A program made the position numbers and the translations under genes. This document shows positions 1 to 5,694 of a stretch of DNA of 6,104 nt, piece after piece (positions within the stretch are counted from its first letter, which is position 1; the number at the start of each line of letters is the position of its first letter). The notes under the pieces were generated by a model. The model saw nothing but the letters and a program-made list of their open reading frames with translations, searched no databases and had not been told where the DNA came from. This stretch comes from an uncultured Pseudoxanthomonas sp. (lineage in GTDB: Bacteria; Pseudomonadota; Gammaproteobacteria; Xanthomonadales; Xanthomonadaceae), in NCBI RefSeq assembly GCF_946886695.1, contig NZ_CAMPJD010000087.1, positions 1 to 6,104 on the forward strand, given 5' to 3'.

Positions 1-627
1 ACCCTGCTCACCCCGAACGACCACACGCTGGTGCTGATCGACCACCAGTCGCAGATGGCCTTCGCCACGCACTCCATCGACGTGGCGATGCTGCGCAACA
101 ACGTTGCGCTGGTCGCCAAGGGCGCGGCCGGCTTCGGCGTGTCGACGCTGCTGACCACCGTCGCCGAGAAATCGTTCTCCGGTCCGCTGTTCCCGGAAAT
201 CCCCGAGGCGTTCCCGAATGCGAAGGTGCTCGACCGCACCACCATGAACTGCTGGGAAGATGCGTCGGTCATCGCGGCGGTGAATGCCTCCGGCAAAGGC
301 CGCGTGGTGCTCGGTGGCCTGTGGACCAGCGTGTGCATCGTCGGGCCCGCGCTGTCCGCGCTGGACCAGGGGTTCGAGGTCTACGTGATCGCCGATGCCT
401 GCGGCGACGTCACCGCCGAGGCGCACGAACGGGCCATGCAACGCATGATCCAGGCCGGCGTACGGCCGCTGACCAGCGTGCAGTACCTGCTGGAACTGCA
501 GCGCGACTGGGCACGCAGCGCGACCTACGACCTGACCACCGGCATCGCCAAGCTGCATGGCGGCGGCTACGGCCTGGGCATCCAGTACGCCAAGAGCATG
601 TTCGGGGCGTCCGAAGGCGGCCATTGA
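1..627 (+). CDS. YcaC-like cysteine hydrolase, isochorismatase superfamily (5' partial)
   Basis: The frame is open from base 1. The visible start (GTG at 31) falls inside the first beta strand, so the true start lies a few codons upstream of the window; 208 residues are visible. The protein is a cytoplasmic hydrolase of the isochorismatase-like fold, nearer to YcaC-type enzymes of unknown substrate than to true isochorismatases. Counting from the GTG, the expected catalytic positions are Asp4 (LIDHQ), Arg69 (LDRTTMN, where many relatives carry Lys) and nucleophile Cys102 (GLWTSVC). The segments PLFPEIPEAFPNAK, FEVYVIADACGDVT and ELQRDWAR are also typical of the YcaC group. Its stop is followed after 28 nt by the amidohydrolase, and both share the downstream transporter operon, so it probably acts on the same compound or on its hydrolysis product. 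The family call is secure; the substrate is unknown. Confidence 0.9.
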   Translation, partial: TLLTPNDHTLVLIDHQSQMAFATHSIDVAMLRNNVALVAKGAAGFGVSTLLTTVAEKSFSGPLFPEIPEAFPNAKVLDRTTMNCWEDASVIAAVNASGKGRVVLGGLWTSVCIVGPALSALDQGFEVYVIADACGDVTAEAHERAMQRMIQAGVRPLTSVQYLLELQRDWARSATYDLTTGIAKLHGGGYGLGIQYAKSMFGASEGGH

Positions 628-655
628 ATCCGGCAGCGCGCCCCGGACTTCCGTG

Positions 656-2596
656 ATGCCTTCGATCGATGACCAGCGCCGAAGCCTGTTGAAAGGCGTT
701 GCCGCGGCTGCGGTCTTGGTGAGTGCCGGCCGCGCCTATTCCGGAGACCGTCTGATGGCCGACCTGATCATCCGCAATGCCCGCATCACCACGCTCGATG
801 CGGCCATGCCCTCGGCGTCGGCGCTGGCGATCGCGGAGGGTCGCGTGCTGGCCGTCGGCGACGAAGCCACGGTGATGGCCACGGCAGGTGCGGCCACGCG
901 CATCATCGATGCCAGCGGACGCCGGCTGATCCCCGGCCTCAACGACAGCCACACGCACCTGATCCGCGGCGGCCTGAACTACACCCTGGAGCTGCGCTGG
1001 GACGGCGTGCGCTCACTGGCCGACGCCATGGCGATGCTGAAAACCCAAGTGGATCGCACGCCGGCACCGCAATGGGTGCGGGTGGTGGGCGGCTTCAGCG
1101 AGCACCAGTTCGCCGAAAAGCGCCTGCCCACGCTGGAAGAGATCAACGCGCTGGCGCCGGACACGCCGGTCTTCCTGCTGCACCTGTACGACCGCGCCCT
1201 GCTCAACCGCGCCGCGCTGCGTGCGGTGGGCTACACCCGCGACACGCCCGATCCACCAGGCGGACAGATCCAGCGCGACAAGGCGGGCAATCCCACCGGA
1301 CTGCTGCTGGCCAAGCCCAATGCGTTGATCCTGTACGCGACGCTGGCCATGGGGCCGAAGCTGCCGGCCGAGTACCAGCTGAACTCCACGCGCCACTTCA
1401 TGCGCGAGTTGAACCGGCTGGGCATCACCTCGGTGATCGATGCGGGCGGCGGCTTCCAGAACTATCCTGAAGACTACGAGATCATCCAGAAACTGCACGC
1501 GGACGACGAACTGACCGTACGCATCGCCTACAACCTGTTCACCCAGAAGAAGGGCCAGGAACTGGCCGACTTCCAGCGCTGGTCCGGCATGCTCTCGCCG
1601 CGCCAGGGCGACGACATGCTGCGCCACAACGGCGCCGGCGAGATGCTGGTGTTCTCGGCGGCCGACTTCGAGGATTTCCGCGAACCGCTTCCCGAGCTGC
1701 CAGTCGGCATGGAAGGCGAGCTGGATGACGTGGTGCGCCTGCTGGCCGAGAAGCGCTGGCCGTTCCGTATCCACGCCACCTATGACGAAAGCATCACCCG
1801 CGTGCTCGACGTCTACGAACGCGTGAACCGGGAGGTGCCGTTCGATGGCCTGCACTGGATCATCGACCACGCCGAGACCATTTCGCCGCGCAACATCGAC
1901 CGTGTGCGCGCCCTGGGCGGCGGCATCGCCATCCAGCACCGCATGGCGTTCCAAGGTGAGTTCTTCGCCGAACGCTACGGCAGCGACGCGCTGAAGCACA
2001 CACCACCGGTACGCCGCATGCTGCAGGCGGGCGTGCCGGTCGGCGCCGGCACCGACGCCACCCGCGTCGCCAGCTACAACCCCTGGGTGGCGCTGTACTG
2101 GCTGGTCAGCGGACGCACACTCGGCGGCCTGCGCATGTACGGCGACGACAACCGGCTGGAACGCGAGGAAGCACTGACGCTGTGGACCCGGGGCAGCGCG
2201 TGGTTCTCCAGCGAACAGGAGCACAAGGGACGGCTGGCACCGGGCCAGTTCGCCGACGTGTCGCTGTTGTCCGCGGATTTCTTCAGTGTGCCCGAGGCCG
2301 ACATCCCGGACATCACCAGCCTGTTGACGGTGGTGGGCGGCCGCATCGTGCACGGCGACGGCCCCTATGCGGCGCTCGCACCCACGTTGCCGCCGCCGAT
2401 GCCGGACTGGTCGCCGGTCAACCGTTTCGGCGGCTACCAGGGCGGCACCCTGGCACAGGCGACCGCGGCGATATCGCATGCACATGGCAAGCACTGCCAG
2501 GTGCATGAGCACGGCCATGCCGCGCACCACGCCACCCCCGCGCATGACCTGCGGAATTTCTGGGGCGCGATGGGTTGCTCCTGCTTCGCGTTCTGA
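656..2596 (+). CDS. YtcJ-type metal-dependent amidohydrolase with possible Tat signal
   Basis: This is an amidohydrolase_3/YtcJ-like enzyme that would hydrolyse a C-N bond in an unidentified amide or cyclic amide. From ATG 656 it has 646 residues. The N terminus has RRSLLKG (residues 8-14) followed by a hydrophobic stretch to about 25, which resembles a Tat signal. The beta-sandwich segment MADLIIRNARITTLD begins at residue 34. Candidate metal ligands are the HxH pair His99/His101 (NDSHTHL), His373 (RIHATYDES), His405 (IIDHAE) and Asp467 (GAGTDATR). The tail from 608 to 646 holds nine His, Cys614 and a terminal GCSCFAF. The frame is open further upstream, but nothing before 656 resembles the family. 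ATG 755 (residue 34, leaving 613 residues) is a serious alternative start because GGAGA lies 7 nt before it, whereas 656 has only a weak GGA. The gene follows the cysteine hydrolase by 28 nt and precedes the transporter by 3 nt. Family confident; location and substrate uncertain. Confidence 0.9.
   Translation: MPSIDDQRRSLLKGVAAAAVLVSAGRAYSGDRLMADLIIRNARITTLDAAMPSASALAIAEGRVLAVGDEATVMATAGAATRIIDASGRRLIPGLNDSHTHLIRGGLNYTLELRWDGVRSLADAMAMLKTQVDRTPAPQWVRVVGGFSEHQFAEKRLPTLEEINALAPDTPVFLLHLYDRALLNRAALRAVGYTRDTPDPPGGQIQRDKAGNPTGLLLAKPNALILYATLAMGPKLPAEYQLNSTRHFMRELNRLGITSVIDAGGGFQNYPEDYEIIQKLHADDELTVRIAYNLFTQKKGQELADFQRWSGMLSPRQGDDMLRHNGAGEMLVFSAADFEDFREPLPELPVGMEGELDDVVRLLAEKRWPFRIHATYDESITRVLDVYERVNREVPFDGLHWIIDHAETISPRNIDRVRALGGGIAIQHRMAFQGEFFAERYGSDALKHTPPVRRMLQAGVPVGAGTDATRVASYNPWVALYWLVSGRTLGGLRMYGDDNRLEREEALTLWTRGSAWFSSEQEHKGRLAPGQFADVSLLSADFFSVPEADIPDITSLLTVVGGRIVHGDGPYAALAPTLPPPMPDWSPVNRFGGYQGGTLAQATAAISHAHGKHCQVHEHGHAAHHATPAHDLRNFWGAMGCSCFAF
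743..757 (+). promoter_or_regulatory. Shine-Dalgarno and alternative internal start of the amidohydrolase
   Basis: GGAGA at 743-747 precedes an in-frame ATG at 755 by 7 nt. Translation from here would give a protein starting MADLIIRNARI, a usual cytoplasmic start for this family, and would remove the Tat-like segment. It is a better ribosome binding site than anything before ATG 656. Either start, or both, may be used. Confidence 0.45.
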
Positions 2597-2599
2597 CCG

Positions 2600-4234
2600 A
2601 TGGCGACGCCCGCACCCGCCGGACCCTGGTCACCGCTGAAACAACCGACGTTCCGTGCGCTGTGGCTGGCCATCCTGGTCGGCAACATCGGCACGTGGAT
2701 CCACGATGTCGCCGCCGCCTGGATCATGGCGGAAACCACCGGTTCGCCGCTGATGGTGGCTGCGGTGCAATCCGCCACCACCCTGCCCGTCGTGCTGCTG
2801 GCCATCGTGGCCGGCACGCTGGCCGATATCGTCGACCGGCGACGCTACCTGATCATCGCGCAGTTGTGGATGCTGCTGGTCGCCAGCACGCTGGCGGTGC
2901 TCGCGCATCTGGACATGCTGCGGCCGTGGACGCTGGTGGCGCTGACGTTCGCGCTGGGCATCGGCGCAGCGATGGCGATGCCCGCGCAACAGGCGACCAC
3001 GCCCGAGCTGGTGCCCCGGTCGATGCTGGGCCCGGCGGTCGCGCTGGGCTCGCTGAGCATGAACATCGCGCGCTCCATCGGCCCTGCGCTCGGTGGCCTG
3101 ATCGTGGCGCAGGCCGGCATTGCATGGGCGTTCGCGGTGAACGCGTTGAGCTTCCTCGGCGTGGTCGTGGTGCTGTGGCGCTGGCGGCGCACGCCGGCAT
3201 CCTCGGCGCTGCCGCCGGAAACGTTCGGCATGGCGCTGCGCGCGGGGCTGCGTTACGCCAGGCAGGCGTCGGTGCTGCAGTCGGTGCTGGTGAAGGCCGC
3301 CTGCTTCTTCGTTTTCGCCAGCGCGTTGACCGCGCTGCTGCCCATCGTGGTGAAGCAGGAGCTGGGTGCGAGCGCGGGCACCTATGGCCTGCTGCTGGGC
3401 TGCATCGGCATCGGCGCGATCGGCGGCGCCATGCTGCTGCCGGCGCTGCGCACGCGTTTCGATCCCGACGCGATGGTGCTGGCCGCCACCGGCGTCTACG
3501 CAGGCTGCATGGTGGCGCTCGCCCTGCTGCGGAACATCCCCGCGCTGTACGTCGTTTCGCTGTTCAATGGCTTCGCGTGGATCACGGTGCTGTCGTCGCT
3601 GCAGATCGCCGCGCAGACCTCGGTGCCGGCGTGGGTACGGGCACGGGCGCTGTCGTTGTACATCGTGGTGTTTTCCGCCGGCATGGCGGTTGGCAGCCTG
3701 GGTTGGGGCGCGATCGCACAGGCCTACGGAACGCCGATGGCGCTGATCGTGGCGGCGGCCGGCACCGTGATTGCCGCGCTGGCCAGCTGGCGGTTCCGGC
3801 TGGTTGAAGCCGCGCGGGTCAACGTCACCCCGTCCGGCCATTGGCCGCAGCCGGTGGTCGCGGAAGATGTCGGCGGTGACCGCGGACCGGTGCTGGTGAC
3901 GGTCGAGTACCGCGTGGATCCCGCGCGGCGCGAGGAATTCCTGGCCCGCATGCAGTCCCTGGGGCACGCACGCCGACGCAACGGCGCCGTGCAATGGGGC
4001 GTGGCGGAAGACAGCACGCAGCCTGGAACCTACCTGGAATACTTCGTCGACTGTTCCTGGCACGAGCACCTGCGCCAGCACGAACGCGTCACCGAAGACG
4101 AGCGCGCACTGCAGGACGCGATCAAGGCGCTGCTGGAAGACCCGACCCACGCACCCGTCGTGCGGCATTTCATCGGCGGTGCACCAGGCAATCCCGTGCC
4201 GGCGCCATCACAGGCGCCGGGAGGCATGGCATGA
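2600..4234 (+). CDS. MFS transporter (MFS_3/EntS-like) with fused C-terminal ABM-like domain
   Basis: This inner-membrane transporter of 544 residues belongs to the MFS_3 type, the group of the enterobactin exporter EntS. Residues 10-33 (WSPLKQPTFRALW onward, then GNIGTW) are the typical family opening. About 12 hydrophobic segments span residues 20-400, in two blocks of six split by a basic, polar loop near 193-225. GTLADIVDRRR at 72-82 is MFS motif A. After the last helix, residues 430-525 form a soluble domain with a beta strand (GPVLVTVEYRVDP), a helix (REEFLARMQSLG) and later WGVAEDS and YLEYFVDCSWHEHLRQHERV. This resembles antibiotic biosynthesis monooxygenase (ABM) ferredoxin-like domains and is often found fused to MFS_3 transporters. 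ATG 2600 lies 3 nt after the amidohydrolase stop with no clear Shine-Dalgarno sequence, so reinitiation is likely. The cargo and direction are unknown; export is typical of the family. Confidence 0.88.
   Translation: MATPAPAGPWSPLKQPTFRALWLAILVGNIGTWIHDVAAAWIMAETTGSPLMVAAVQSATTLPVVLLAIVAGTLADIVDRRRYLIIAQLWMLLVASTLAVLAHLDMLRPWTLVALTFALGIGAAMAMPAQQATTPELVPRSMLGPAVALGSLSMNIARSIGPALGGLIVAQAGIAWAFAVNALSFLGVVVVLWRWRRTPASSALPPETFGMALRAGLRYARQASVLQSVLVKAACFFVFASALTALLPIVVKQELGASAGTYGLLLGCIGIGAIGGAMLLPALRTRFDPDAMVLAATGVYAGCMVALALLRNIPALYVVSLFNGFAWITVLSSLQIAAQTSVPAWVRARALSLYIVVFSAGMAVGSLGWGAIAQAYGTPMALIVAAAGTVIAALASWRFRLVEAARVNVTPSGHWPQPVVAEDVGGDRGPVLVTVEYRVDPARREEFLARMQSLGHARRRNGAVQWGVAEDSTQPGTYLEYFVDCSWHEHLRQHERVTEDERALQDAIKALLEDPTHAPVVRHFIGGAPGNPVPAPSQAPGGMA
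4199..4224 (+). promoter_or_regulatory. Hairpin overlapping the ribosome binding site of the first XapX gene
   Basis: CCGGCGCC (4199-4206) and GGCGCCGG (4213-4220) form a perfect 8-bp, all G/C stem with a 6-nt loop. The last two G of the stem belong to the Shine-Dalgarno sequence GGGAGG (4219-4224), which lies 6 nt before the ATG at 4231. The hairpin sits in the last codons of the transporter gene. Ribosomes finishing the transporter would melt it, which fits translational coupling. The structure is visible in the sequence; the function is inferred. Confidence 0.5.
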
Positions 4235-4464
4235 ACCTGAAATTCCTCGCAGGCGTGCTGCTGGGCTTCGCCATCGGCTTCGGCTGTGGCTGGATGGGCA
4301 TCCCGGTGCCTGCGCCGCCGGTGCTGATGGGCGCGCTGCTGGTGGTGGCGATGACGCTGGGGTATGTGGTCGCGGACCGTTTCATGGCGCGCCGCGAAGC
4401 ACGCCACGTCGCCCACTGTGGCGGACCGACCGGCGAAACGAAACGGGGAGGACGCTCCGGATGA
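4231..4464 (+). CDS. XapX (DUF1427) small membrane protein, copy 1
   Basis: This 77-residue protein has two hydrophobic helices, at about residues 4-23 and 31-50. They are joined by the short Pro-rich turn IPVPAPP, which with the Gly-rich first helix (GFAIGFGCG) is the hallmark of XapX/DUF1427 proteins. Residues 52-77 form a basic, probably cytoplasmic tail (MARREARHVAH and so on). The start overlaps the transporter stop as ATGA (4231-4234), and GGGAGG stands 6 nt upstream. Longer readings of the same frame run into the transporter gene and are rejected. The molecular function of XapX proteins is not known. Co-transcription with a transporter and two hydrolases suggests an accessory role in transport or in the same pathway. 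The family call rests on the helix-PxPAPP-helix pattern and the small size. Confidence 0.8.
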   Translation: MNLKFLAGVLLGFAIGFGCGWMGIPVPAPPVLMGALLVVAMTLGYVVADRFMARREARHVAHCGGPTGETKRGGRSG

Positions 4465-4616
4465 TGACGTTGCTTGGCCTCGTGCTCGCGCTGGCCATCG
4501 GCATGGGCTGCCGGCTGCTGGACGTGCCATTACCCGCACCGCCCCGGCTGCAGGGCGCGCTGCTGGTGGTCGCCATGACGGCAGGCTTCCTGGTCGCCGA
4601 ACGCATGCTCGCCTGA
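4461..4616 (+). CDS. XapX (DUF1427) small membrane protein, copy 2
   Basis: This 51-residue protein is almost entirely two hydrophobic helices, at about 3-20 and 31-48, joined by VPLPAPP. Ungapped alignment of its residues 6-51 with residues 8-53 of the preceding gene gives 27 identities in 46, including AIGxGC, PxPAPP and GALLVVAMT, so the two are tandem paralogues. It lacks the basic tail of copy 1. The start overlaps the previous stop as ATGA (4461-4464). A strong Shine-Dalgarno sequence, GGGGAGGA (4445-4452), lies 8 nt upstream. A second ATG at 4464 is possible and would remove one residue. It is the last gene of the operon. The function is unknown; two small subunits may form a hetero-oligomer, as paired small membrane proteins sometimes do, but this is inference. 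Confidence 0.78.
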   Translation: MMTLLGLVLALAIGMGCRLLDVPLPAPPRLQGALLVVAMTAGFLVAERMLA

Positions 4617-4639
4617 TCGCCCACTTCCCGCGAACGAAA

Positions 4640-4663
4640 AAGGGTGCGCATCCGCGCACCCTT
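4640..4663 (-). terminator. Rho-independent terminator of the pirin gene, between convergent genes
   Basis: AAGGGTGCGC (4640-4649) pairs with GCGCACCCTT (4654-4663) around a 4-nt loop. Read on the minus strand, the stem runs into a T tract (complement of the A run at 4637-4641) about 33 nt after the pirin stop, which is the classical layout. On the plus strand the stem is followed only by TTCCC or similar, so termination of the XapX operon here would be weaker. It may still serve both convergent units. Confidence 0.8.
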
Positions 4664-4695
4664 CCCGACCGATGCAGGCGTCGCAGCGACGCTGA

Positions 4696-5403
4696 CTACT
4701 TTAAAGGCGGCAGGTCGAACACCAGCACTTCCGCACCGATGCCCTGGCCCACGCTGACCAGCGGTTCTCCCTCGTACAGCAGCGCATCGCCGGCCGACAG
4801 GGCGTGGCCGTTGACGGTCACTTCGCCACGCGCCACATGCACGTAACCCAGGCGTCCTTCGGCCAGGCGCAGCACCGCGGCCTCGTCGCCGTCGAACAGA
4901 CCCGCATACAGACGCGCATCCTGGTGGATGCTGATCGAGCCATCGGCCCCGTCCGGGCTGACCACCAGCCGCAGGCGGCCCTGCTTCTCTTCGGCGGTGA
5001 AGCGCTTCTCGTCGTACGACGGCGCCACGCCCTGCTTGTCGGGGATGATCCAGATCTGCAGGAAATGCGTGGTGCCGGTTTCGCTGTAGTTGAACTCCGA
5101 ATGCTGCACGCCCGTACCGGCGCTCATGCGTTGCACGTCGCCCGGCACGATGCTGGAGCTGGTACCCATCGAATCCTTGTGGCCCAGCGCACCTTCCAGC
5201 ACGTAGCTGATGATTTCCATGTCGCGGTGACCGTGTTCGCCGAAGCCGCGGCCGGCGGCCACGCGGTCCTCGTTGATCACGCGCAGCGGACCCCAGTGGA
5301 CGTGCTTGTCGTCGAAGTAGCTCGCGAAGGAAAAGCTGTGCCACGAGTCCAGCCAGCCGTGGTTGGCATGGCCGCGAGCGTTGGCGGGGCGCAAGGTGAT
5401 CAT
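4696..5403 (-). CDS. Pirin family protein, YhhW-like quercetin 2,3-dioxygenase
   Basis: This cytoplasmic bicupin metalloprotein has 235 residues, close to E. coli YhhW. YhhW cleaves quercetin with dioxygen in vitro, but its physiological role is unclear. The start MITLRPANARGHANHGWLDS is the standard family N terminus, with GGAG 7 nt before the ATG. The frame extends upstream to 5490, but those residues do not resemble the family. The N-terminal cupin carries the metal ligands His57 and His59 (EHGHRDMEI), His101 and Glu103 (QHSEFN), the same numbering as in YhhW. The signatures SFSFASYFD and HWGPLRVINEDRV are also present. The C-terminal cupin (about 140-235) lacks ligands, as usual. The gene is transcribed alone, divergent from fdxA and convergent with the XapX operon. 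Many proteobacterial pirins sit beside a LysR-type regulator gene; none is seen here. Confidence 0.95.
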   Translation of the reverse strand: MITLRPANARGHANHGWLDSWHSFSFASYFDDKHVHWGPLRVINEDRVAAGRGFGEHGHRDMEIISYVLEGALGHKDSMGTSSSIVPGDVQRMSAGTGVQHSEFNYSETGTTHFLQIWIIPDKQGVAPSYDEKRFTAEEKQGRLRLVVSPDGADGSISIHQDARLYAGLFDGDEAAVLRLAEGRLGYVHVARGEVTVNGHALSAGDALLYEGEPLVSVGQGIGAEVLVFDLPPLK

Positions 5404-5438
5404 GGCGGTGCTCCGGTGTGTGGTGAGGCGTGCAGCAT
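5400..5438 (-). CDS. Possible 12-codon upstream reading frame of the pirin gene
   Basis: On the minus strand an ATG at 5438 opens a 12-residue frame (MLHASPHTGAPP). Its TGA (5402-5400) overlaps the pirin ATG as ATGA. GGAGG (5446-5442) lies only 3 nt before this ATG, closer than optimal. An in-frame ATG at 5450 would give 16 residues. It could be a coupled leader peptide or chance: the pirin gene has its own adequate GGAG, and the peptide has no recognisable attenuator features such as runs of one amino acid. Confidence 0.2.
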   Translation of the reverse strand: MLHASPHTGAPP

Positions 5439-5448
5439 GATCCTCCGC

Positions 5449-5477
5449 ATGAATGGGATAAAGCCGGCAAAAACCAA
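5449..5477 (-). promoter_or_regulatory. Candidate sigma-70 promoter of the pirin gene
   Basis: On the minus strand TTGGTT (5477-5472) and ATTCAT (5454-5449) are separated by 17 nt, a fair match to -35 and -10 boxes. It would start transcription near 5442, about 40 nt before the pirin ATG. The palindrome at 5485-5498 would lie just upstream of the -35 box, a typical activator position. The call rests on motif and spacing only. Confidence 0.35.
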
Positions 5478-5484
5478 TAGGTCG

Positions 5485-5498
5485 TTCCATTAATGGAA
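5485..5498. promoter_or_regulatory. Perfect 14-bp palindrome, candidate operator between pirin and fdxA
   Basis: TTCCATTAATGGAA is a perfect inverted repeat in an A/T-rich patch within an otherwise G/C-rich region. A second inverted repeat, AGGTCG (5479-5484) and CGACCT (5511-5516), surrounds it, though not on the same centre. Symmetry, A/T-rich core and position upstream of the pirin promoter suggest a binding site for a dimeric regulator such as a LysR, TetR or MarR type. The protein cannot be named, and no regulator gene is in the window. Confidence 0.5.
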
Positions 5499-5630
5499 AT
5501 ATAGACTAGGCGACCTGAGTTGCGCCACGCCTACTGGAACGATCAGGCAGGAGGCGCCGCAGCCCTGCCCGTCGCGCACGCGGACATTCCCCCGATCCGC
5601 GCGCAAGCGCACGGAGGTTGCCGAGAAACA

Positions 5631-5660
5631 TTTCCATCCTGGATGACGCGGTGATTTAAA
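5631..5660 (+). promoter_or_regulatory. Candidate fdxA promoter
   Basis: TTTCCA (5631-5636) and TTTAAA (5655-5660), separated by 18 nt, are the best -35/-10 pair before fdxA. Transcription would begin near 5667 and leave a leader of under 30 nt. An odd palindrome CATCC-T-GGATG (5635-5645) overlaps the -35 box and the spacer and could be an operator. No Shine-Dalgarno sequence is evident before the fdxA ATG. Confidence 0.35.
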
Positions 5661-5694
5661 CTTGCATGGTTTCCTTCGCTGCACATCCAACCTC

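Larger units (their letters stand above)
5404..5694. other. Divergent intergenic region between pirin and fdxA
   Basis: This 291-nt stretch separates two divergently transcribed genes. It contains the pirin ribosome binding site and promoter, the 14-bp palindrome with its flanking inverted repeat, and the fdxA promoter region. The middle (about 5520-5615) is G/C-rich and shows no convincing gene or RNA. ATTTCCAT occurs twice in opposite orientation, once in the palindrome (minus strand, 5500-5493) and once near fdxA (5630-5637). Confidence 0.7.

Noticed and set aside
557..655. Upstream extension of the amidohydrolase frame to 557
   Set aside because: It overlaps the end of the cysteine hydrolase gene and its residues do not resemble the family; starts at 656 or 755 are better.
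1013..2545. 510-codon minus-strand open frame opposite the amidohydrolase
   Set aside because: Its translation is rich in Arg, His, Gln and Val and lacks any recognisable domain. It is the usual shadow of a high-GC gene, and the plus strand has clear catalytic motifs.
2575..3807. 410-codon plus-strand frame within the transporter gene
   Set aside because: An Ala/Arg/Gly-rich frameshifted shadow; no frameshift is needed, because the frame from 2600 runs intact through helices and the ABM-like domain.
2630..4168. 512-codon minus-strand open frame opposite the transporter
   Set aside because: Low-complexity His/Arg/Gln-rich translation with no fold; the plus strand encodes a clear MFS protein.
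4382..5470. 362-codon minus-strand frame overlapping pirin, and the 229-codon plus-strand frame at 4804-5493
   Set aside because: Both are out-of-frame shadows of the pirin gene, whose four metal ligands and N terminus are unmistakable. The first also crosses the terminator and the opposite XapX gene.
5404..5490. Longer pirin reading from 5490
   Set aside because: The extra 29 residues are not family-like and the ATG sits inside the palindrome. ATG 5403 has GGAG at proper spacing and gives the standard YhhW-like N terminus.
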